Shown in pieces: positions 5,578-9,438 of a DNA stretch of 9,438 nucleotides. Origin of the DNA: an uncultured Synergistales bacterium (GTDB taxonomy: Bacteria; Synergistota; Synergistia; Synergistales; Aminobacteriaceae); contig CAJODX010000031.1 in assembly GCA_905233295.1 (NCBI GenBank), positions 7,685 through 17,122 on the forward strand, given 5' to 3'. The translations under genes were made by a program, and so were the position numbers. Below the pieces are notes generated by a model that saw nothing but the letters and a program-made list of their open reading frames with translations, had not been told where the DNA came from and did no database searches. The stretch's first letter is position 1. Each line of letters opens with the position of its first letter.

Positions 5578-6534
5578 ATGAAAATTCTTAAAAAAATAAA
5601 TTTGATTTTAATTTCGGCGTTGAATTTGTTTGCTCTCGAAGCCCAATCCGATGAAGAAAAAAAAATTCCCGTTGGCGGTCAGGCTGTCATTGAGGGAGTT
5701 TTAATGAAGGGCAAAAATCTTTGGGGACTTGCCGTGCGCAGACCTTCGGGAGAAATTTTCAAAGAAAGCTGGGCGAACTCTTCACGGACAAAACATTTTC
5801 CGTACAATTTAATTTTCGTTCGCGGCGTTGTCGTTATGTGCGAAATGATGGCGGTGGGGTTCAAAGCTCTTTCAAAATCCGGTGAAATTGCGCTCGAAGA
5901 ATTTTCTGAAAACGGAGAATCGGTATTAACATTTAAAGATATGTTCTTTGCTGTCGTAATCGCTGTTGCAGCGGTCGGAGGACTTTTCATAGCTTTGCCG
6001 CTGTGGCTTGCCGGTCAGCTTGCGACGGAACAGCTTCACATAAACATCATCGAGGGAATTTTACGCGCCGTGATTTTCATTGTATATGTTGCGGTTATAG
6101 GCTTGTGGTCGGACATTCGCGAAGTTTTCCGTTATCATGGAGCTGAACATAAGACAATCAATGCGTTTGAGGCTGGAATGAAAATGACGCCTGAAAATAT
6201 TATGAAATGTTCGCGTATTCATCCAAGATGCGGAACTTCATTTTTGCTGATAGCGGTCATTGTCAGCATAATCATATTTTCGCCTGTCAAAAGTTTAATC
6301 TCAGGTGAAAGTTTTGCGCTTCAGGTTGCCGCGAGAATAATTTTAATCCCGCTGATCATCGGAATCTCTTACGAAATCATAAAGCTTGCGTCAAATTCGG
6401 GAAAAATCGGATTATGTTTAATCAGCCCTTTCCTTACGCTTCAATATTTAACGACACGTGAACCTGACATCAATCAGGCTGAAATAGCTTTAATTTCTCT
6501 TGATACTGCACTTGAAGGAGGACTCCTCGCATGA
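5578..6534 (+). CDS. DUF1385 (YqhQ-like) membrane protein
   Basis: The 318-residue protein has all marks of the DUF1385 family: PVGGQAVIEGVLMKG (31-45), FRYHGAEHKTINAFE (184-198), HPRCGTSFL (215-223) and the terminal TTREP (292-296). Hydrophobic segments lie at about 122-146, 157-177, 222-236 and 248-268. Conserved His, Glu and Cys residues flank the second and third, which suggests a metal or catalytic site, but the function is unknown. B. subtilis YqhQ is the named relative, and the gene often neighbours prfA/prmC. Family members usually start close to the GGQAVIEGV motif. Here about 28 extra residues come first, with KILKK and then a hydrophobic stretch to FALEA, like a signal peptide or extra membrane anchor. 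The ATG is set by AAGGAG 12 nt upstream. The stop overlaps prfA (ATGA). Confidence 0.92.
   Translation: MKILKKINLILISALNLFALEAQSDEEKKIPVGGQAVIEGVLMKGKNLWGLAVRRPSGEIFKESWANSSRTKHFPYNLIFVRGVVVMCEMMAVGFKALSKSGEIALEEFSENGESVLTFKDMFFAVVIAVAAVGGLFIALPLWLAGQLATEQLHINIIEGILRAVIFIVYVAVIGLWSDIREVFRYHGAEHKTINAFEAGMKMTPENIMKCSRIHPRCGTSFLLIAVIVSIIIFSPVKSLISGESFALQVAARIILIPLIIGISYEIIKLASNSGKIGLCLISPFLTLQYLTTREPDINQAEIALISLDTALEGGLLA
6514..6528 (+). promoter_or_regulatory. prfA: prfA Shine-Dalgarno inside a small hairpin
   Basis: GAAGGAGG ends at 6521, nine bases before the prfA ATG. Its GAGG (6518-6521) can pair with CCTC (6525-6528) across an ACT loop, hiding the site in free RNA. Ribosomes finishing DUF1385 would open it, so prfA translation may depend on the upstream gene. 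The stem is only 4 bp and the effect may be slight. Confidence 0.45.
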
Positions 6535-7610
6535 ACATCGAACCGAAATTACAGGCAATCGAACAGGAATATATCGAAACGGGCGAAAAACTCGCCGACC
6601 CGTCAATAGCATCAAATCCGAAAGAACTTCAGATTCTCGGCAAAAAACGCGCACAGCTTGAACCTGTTGTGGCAAAATACCGCGAATATCAGGAAGCTTT
6701 GAAATCAATCGCCGAAGCCAAAGAGTTAATAAAATCCGGCGATGCTGAGCTTGAAGCTCTTGCACGTGAAGAACTTGCGGCACTTGAACCTAAAATCGAA
6801 AATTTCACTCACGATTTAACTCTTTTGCTGTTGCCGAGAGATCCCAACGATGACAAGAGCGTTGTCGTTGAAATACGTGCGGGAACGGGCGGCGATGAAG
6901 CAACATTATTCGCGGCTGACCTGTTCCGAATGTACACAAGATTCTGCGAACGTCAGAGATGGAAAATCGAAGTCATTGACAGCTCAACGAACACTGCTGG
7001 CATAGGCGGCTATAAAGAAATTGTTTTCAGGATCGACAGCACAGGAGCTTACAGCAAAATGAAATATGAAAGCGGCGTTCACAGGGTTCAGCGCGTTCCC
7101 GTAACAGAGGCGAGCGGACGCATTCACACGAGCGCGGCTACTGTTGCGGTTTTGCCTGAAGCTGATGACGTTGAAGTCGAAATAAAACAGGAAGATCTGA
7201 AAATAGATACCTACCGTTCGAGCGGTGCAGGCGGTCAGCACGTCAACATGACGGACTCGGCAGTGAGAATCACGCACCTTCCAACAGGAATTGTCGTTAC
7301 GTGTCAGGATGAACGCAGCCAGATAAAAAACCGCGCAAGAGCAATGTCATATCTGAAAACGAAATTATTTGATCTTGAACAGCAGAAACAAAATTCTGAA
7401 CAGGCAAGCGAAAGACGCGGCATGATAGGCTCCGGAGACCGTTCTGAAAGAGTAAGAACGTATAATTTTCCGCAAAACCGAATCACCGACCACAGGATAA
7501 ATTTGACTTTATATAAACTTGAAAGTTATCTTGACGGCGATTTGTACGAGATGATTGACGCAATGTTGCTCGCTGAACAGACGCAGAAACTTCAAAATCT
7601 TGAAGGCTAG
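6531..7610 (+). CDS. prfA: Peptide chain release factor 1
   Basis: The 359-residue protein has the standard RF1 length. The codon-recognition tripeptide is PVT (190-192) in HRVQRVPVTEASGRIHTSA, the PxT form of RF1 and not the SPF of RF2, so it reads UAA and UAG. The GGQ motif (234-236) in SSGAGGQHVN is the peptidyl-tRNA hydrolysis centre; its Gln is the methylation target of PrmC, encoded next. No frameshift site is present. The ATG overlaps the DUF1385 stop and has GGAGG at 6517-6521. The stop is TAG, the only one among the complete genes in this window, and it can be read by RF1 alone. This raises the chance that RF1 level affects its own termination and the start of prmC, whose Shine-Dalgarno lies in the last prfA codons. 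Confidence 0.98.
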   Translation: MNIEPKLQAIEQEYIETGEKLADPSIASNPKELQILGKKRAQLEPVVAKYREYQEALKSIAEAKELIKSGDAELEALAREELAALEPKIENFTHDLTLLLLPRDPNDDKSVVVEIRAGTGGDEATLFAADLFRMYTRFCERQRWKIEVIDSSTNTAGIGGYKEIVFRIDSTGAYSKMKYESGVHRVQRVPVTEASGRIHTSAATVAVLPEADDVEVEIKQEDLKIDTYRSSGAGGQHVNMTDSAVRITHLPTGIVVTCQDERSQIKNRARAMSYLKTKLFDLEQQKQNSEQASERRGMIGSGDRSERVRTYNFPQNRITDHRINLTLYKLESYLDGDLYEMIDAMLLAEQTQKLQNLEG

Positions 7611-7617
7611 CAAATTG
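7602..7617 (+). promoter_or_regulatory. prmC: Ribosome binding site and TTG start of prmC
   Basis: GAAGG (7602-7606) lies inside the last codons of prfA, eight bases before an in-frame TTG at 7615. The prfA TAG stands between them. This start removes 20 residues encoded in a prfA-overlapping frame that resemble no PrmC N-terminus. Confidence 0.7.
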
Positions 7618-8472
7618 AACGGCAAAAAAAATTTTTTTTCGCTCCTGACTCCTAACTCATCATCATTTTTAACTCAACAGGAAATTTTCTGGCTTGCCTC
7701 TCATGCACTCGGACTTTCATCTTCGCAGTTAATGACCCGCGAAAATTTTTCTTCGGATGAAATTTCAAAAATAAATTCTTTGCTCAAACGCCGTGAAGCC
7801 CATGAACCTCTTCAATATATCATGGGGGTTGCGGATTTTTACGGGCGGGATTTTGAAATCGGTTCGGGAGTTTTGATTCCGCGTCAGGACACTGAAACTT
7901 TGATTGAAGCTGTGAAAAAAATTTTTTCTCCCGAAGAGAAATTTATTTTTCTTGATTGGGGAACAGGTTCAGGCTGTATCGCAATAACTCTTCTTCTTGA
8001 ATTTCAAAATTCTTTTGCATATATGCTCGAAGCCAGTCCCTCGGCAATGTTTTACGCTGAAAAAAATCTTTCGCGTTTTTATGTCCGTAACAGAGCTGAA
8101 ATAAAATCAAGCTTGAATTTGCATGAAAAAAATTTTGATTTAATCATCAGCAACCCGCCGTATATTTCCTCAGGCGAAATTGAAAATTTAATGCCGGAAG
8201 TCAGAGATTATGAACCTTTACAAGCTTTAGACGGCGGTGAAGACGGAATGGATTTTTATAAATTGATATTCAGTCAGGCGAAAGAATATTTGAAACCGGG
8301 AGGTTTTTTGATTTTTGAAGCTGGGAACGCGGAACAGGTTCGGGAATTAAAAAATTTTGATGAAAATTTTATTTTCACGGAACAGATTTTTGATGCGGGG
8401 AATTTTCCGCGTGCTTTGATTTTCAGATTTAGAGAGCAAAACATGTCTATGAAGTTTAATATTTCACCATGA
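7615..8472 (+). CDS. prmC: Release factor glutamine methyltransferase PrmC (HemK)
   Basis: From the TTG at 7615 the product is 285 residues, the normal PrmC size. The N-terminal helical domain (about 1-75) ends in EPLQYIMGVADFYGRDF. VLIPRQDTETLIE follows, then the SAM-binding motif FLDWGTGSGCIAI (about 119-131), the catalytic NPPY with flanking SNPPYIS, and the C-terminal EPLQALDGGEDGMDFY and LKPGGFLIFEAG. PrmC N5-methylates the Gln of the GGQ motif in RF1 and RF2 and sharpens termination. Motif II reads LEASPSAM rather than the common VDxS; the acidic residue that contacts the SAM ribose is kept as Glu. It sits 4 nt after the prfA stop, consistent with co-expression of enzyme and substrate. 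An A8T8 tract begins at the fourth codon. The upstream ATG at 7555 opens the same frame but is unlikely. Confidence 0.94.
   Translation: MNGKKNFFSLLTPNSSSFLTQQEIFWLASHALGLSSSQLMTRENFSSDEISKINSLLKRREAHEPLQYIMGVADFYGRDFEIGSGVLIPRQDTETLIEAVKKIFSPEEKFIFLDWGTGSGCIAITLLLEFQNSFAYMLEASPSAMFYAEKNLSRFYVRNRAEIKSSLNLHEKNFDLIISNPPYISSGEIENLMPEVRDYEPLQALDGGEDGMDFYKLIFSQAKEYLKPGGFLIFEAGNAEQVRELKNFDENFIFTEQIFDAGNFPRALIFRFREQNMSMKFNISP
7624..7639 (+). repeat. A8T8 homopolymer tract in the first codons of prmC
   Basis: Eight A are followed directly by eight T, only nine bases after the TTG start. They encode Lys-Lys-Asn-Phe-Phe. The tract is self-complementary, intrinsically bent and prone to slippage by polymerase. 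A one-base change would close the prmC frame early. Confidence 0.7.
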
Positions 8473-8473
8473 C

Positions 8474-8501
8474 TTGACGTGCAAAAAAAATACGTTAAAA
8501 T
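8474..8501 (+). promoter_or_regulatory. Promoter of the tRNA-Pro gene
   Basis: TTGACG (8474-8479), 16 bp, then TAAAAT (8496-8501). The expected start is near 8508, seven bases before the mature tRNA. The -35 begins one base after the prmC stop, so the tRNA can be made apart from the prfA operon, although read-through from prmC is also possible. Confidence 0.65.
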
Positions 8502-8514
8502 ATCATACATGTAT

Positions 8515-8592
8515 CGGGACGTAGCGCAGTCTGGCTAGCGCATCTGCATGGGGTGCAGGGGGTCGGAGGTTCGAATCCTCTCGTCCCGACCA
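8515..8592 (+). tRNA. tRNA-Pro, anticodon GGG
   Basis: A full cloverleaf can be folded. The acceptor CGGGACG (8515-8521) pairs with CGTCCCG (8582-8588), followed by A73 and an encoded CCA (8590-8592). The D stem is GCGC/GCGC around AGTCTGGCTA. The anticodon stem TCTGC/GCAGG closes the loop ATGGGGT with anticodon GGG and G37. The T stem is GGAGG/CCTCT around TTCGAAT. C1-G72 with A73 and G35-G36 are the known proline identity elements. GGG reads CCC and CCU codons. Encoded CCA means no CCA-adding step is needed. Confidence 0.95.
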
Positions 8593-8599
8593 TTTTTTT
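8593..8599 (+). terminator. T7 tract directly after tRNA-Pro
   Basis: Seven T follow the encoded CCA with no separate hairpin before them. The acceptor/T-arm structure of the tRNA transcript could serve as the stem of a terminator. Evidence is limited to the T run and its position. Confidence 0.35.
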
Positions 8600-8600
8600 G

Positions 8601-8726
8601 TTATTTTAGACTTCCTATCATGTTTTTATCCACAAAAATTTTCATTATTGATAAAAAAATCCCCCTTGCCGTAGTCTATTTTTATATGTTTTGAGTAACT
8701 ATGTCAAGACACTACCGATTATTTTT
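8601..8726. other. AT-rich spacer between tRNA-Pro and the convergent membrane-protein gene
   Basis: The stretch contains no clear gene. TAGACT (8607-8612) and AGTCTA (8673-8678) are inverted copies 60 bp apart. The second is followed by five T, but the loop is too long for a convincing terminator. On the minus strand a promoter-like pair is present: a perfect TTGACA (8707-8702) with TATAAA 15 bp on (8686-8681) or TAAAAA 17 bp on (8684-8679). It points into the tRNA and prmC from the antisense side. A 14-codon minus frame (8645-8601, starting MKIFVDKN) lies behind it without a well-placed Shine-Dalgarno. Confidence 0.4.
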
Positions 8727-9438
8727 TTACTCCCGAACTTGAAAAACATTTCTGTTCAGCCCCGTAGCTGTGAAATTTTTTCTGTGATTAAACAGATTCA
8801 TTACAAGAGGCATAATAAAACTCCTGAACGATGTTATTTTATTATCCGCATCGGTAAAATTAAAAATTTTTCCGTTATCCCTCACAATAATATGCACATC
8901 GTCCTTATTATGCAAAATCAGCGTGTATTCAGCTAAAATTTTTTTCCCGGGATTGTTTTCAAGCATCAGCATTCCTATTTCTTCAATTGCGAACATTATC
9001 CGATTCAAAATTTTGCCGGAAACTCCGTTATCGCCCAAAAATTTTTCTGCCTGTCCTTGAACTTTCAAAATATTTTCCGGCGAAAGTTTAACGTCAAAAT
9101 CCGCAACATTTTTTTCATCATCGAGATATAGCGGAAATCCGTCTTCGTTATACAATATTTTTAGAAGCTCGGCGCATATCATTAAAGCAAAAATTTGAGC
9201 ATATGAAATGCCAGCCCATACGCCGCTTATGTTGCCGGTTAAGATCAAAGCGGACGCAATTATCACTGGCAGAATTAAATTTCTCAGGAACGAAGAAAGT
9301 ACTGAAATAATATTTTTATTTGTTATCGTGTAATAAGTCTCGAAAAGATACAGCACCGAAGAAACAGTAAACGACAGCGAAATTATTCTCACTGCCCTGA
9401 CACAGAATTTCACAAGTTCTGGGTTATCAATATCGAAA
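8727..9438 (-). CDS. C-terminal part of a MATE-like multidrug/polysaccharide transporter fused to a GHKL ATPase-like domain, N-terminus beyond the right edge
   Basis: The frame is open to the right edge, so the GTG at 9413 is internal rather than a start; 236 residues lie in the window. The first half has three hydrophobic segments, from VRIISLSFTVSSVLYLF to GVWAGISYAQIFALMICAEL, separated by short basic loops as in the last helices of MATE/MOP-superfamily exporters. The second half, from about residue 110, is soluble and looks like an RsbW-type HATPase: FAIEEIGMLMLENN (N-box region), VRDNGKIFNF (G1-like DxG box) and a final TGLNRNVFQ. The Asn expected four residues after the EE pair is Leu, so ATP/Mg handling may be altered or lost. 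The domain pair suggests a transporter or flippase with a nucleotide-binding cytoplasmic tail, which is inference. No operon partner is visible. Confidence 0.6.
   Translation of the reverse strand, partial: FDIDNPELVKFCVRAVRIISLSFTVSSVLYLFETYYTITNKNIISVLSSFLRNLILPVIIASALILTGNISGVWAGISYAQIFALMICAELLKILYNEDGFPLYLDDEKNVADFDVKLSPENILKVQGQAEKFLGDNGVSGKILNRIMFAIEEIGMLMLENNPGKKILAEYTLILHNKDDVHIIVRDNGKIFNFTDADNKITSFRSFIMPLVMNLFNHRKNFTATGLNRNVFQVRE

Noticed and set aside
5522..5578. An 18-codon plus-strand frame (ATG at 5522, TAA overlapping the DUF1385 ATG)
   Set aside because: The stop-start overlap is tempting, but only a run of A precedes the ATG, with no ribosome site, and its codons include the ribosome site of the next gene.
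7555..7614. An ATG at 7555 as the prmC start
   Set aside because: It would add 20 residues from a frame within conserved prfA codons, with no Shine-Dalgarno; the TTG at 7615 with GAAGG at 8 nt gives the usual PrmC length.
8593..8726. Integration (attachment) site or mobile element next to tRNA-Pro
   Set aside because: tRNA genes are frequent targets, but no repeat of the tRNA 3' end, integrase or change of gene type is visible in the window.
8691..8936. An 81-codon plus-strand frame opposite the ATPase-like gene
   Set aside because: Antisense to a better supported gene, TTG start without ribosome site, no family features.
9411..9413. GTG at 9413 as a start for the right-edge gene
   Set aside because: The same frame stays open to the window edge and the first residues continue a transmembrane protein, so the true start lies outside.

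Overview
The window is about 9.4 kb of moderately AT-rich bacterial chromosome, almost fully coding, and holds core translation genes. Two sets of genes diverge from a roughly 320 bp intergenic region at 5258-5577. The gene content and order are bacterial core. The rimP-nusA-ylxR/L7Ae-infB-rbfA-DHH order, the short NusA without C-terminal repeats, and a DUF1385 gene next to prfA-prmC fit Synergistota or the Firmicutes/Thermotogota side of the tree. I lean weakly to Synergistota; this is inference, because no phylogenetic marker could be aligned here.

The minus-strand operon reads right to left: rimP (5257-4724), nusA (4727-3633), a fused YlxR(RnpM)-L7Ae gene (3649-3059), infB (3041-1068), rbfA (1068-679) and a DHH phosphoesterase of the NrnA type (695 to beyond the left edge). 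Genes overlap by 1-17 nt or are separated by 17 nt, so they are almost certainly co-transcribed and partly translationally coupled. The products cover 30S maturation, transcription elongation and antitermination, RNase P/RNA-binding accessory function, translation initiation and nanoRNA turnover.

Its upstream region shows a good promoter (5346-5373, minus) followed by an intrinsic terminator hairpin (5293-5322, minus). The hairpin lies between promoter and rimP and contains the Shine-Dalgarno and ATG of a nine-codon reading frame. This looks like a transcription attenuator that a ribosome starting on the leader ORF could melt. It is the most interesting candidate for an undescribed regulatory device in the window.

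The plus-strand operon is a DUF1385/YqhQ-like membrane protein (5578-6534), prfA (RF1, 6531-7610) and prmC (RF1/RF2 glutamine methyltransferase, from a TTG at 7615 to 8472). prfA ends in TAG, a codon only RF1 reads, and the prmC start region lies directly on that stop. A tRNA-Pro(GGG) gene with its own promoter follows (8515-8592). Next come about 130 bp of AT-rich spacer and, on the minus strand, the C-terminal part of a membrane protein. It ends in a GHKL-type ATPase-like domain, probably a MATE-family transporter fusion, and runs off the right edge.

I see no IS element, integrase, CRISPR array or phage gene.
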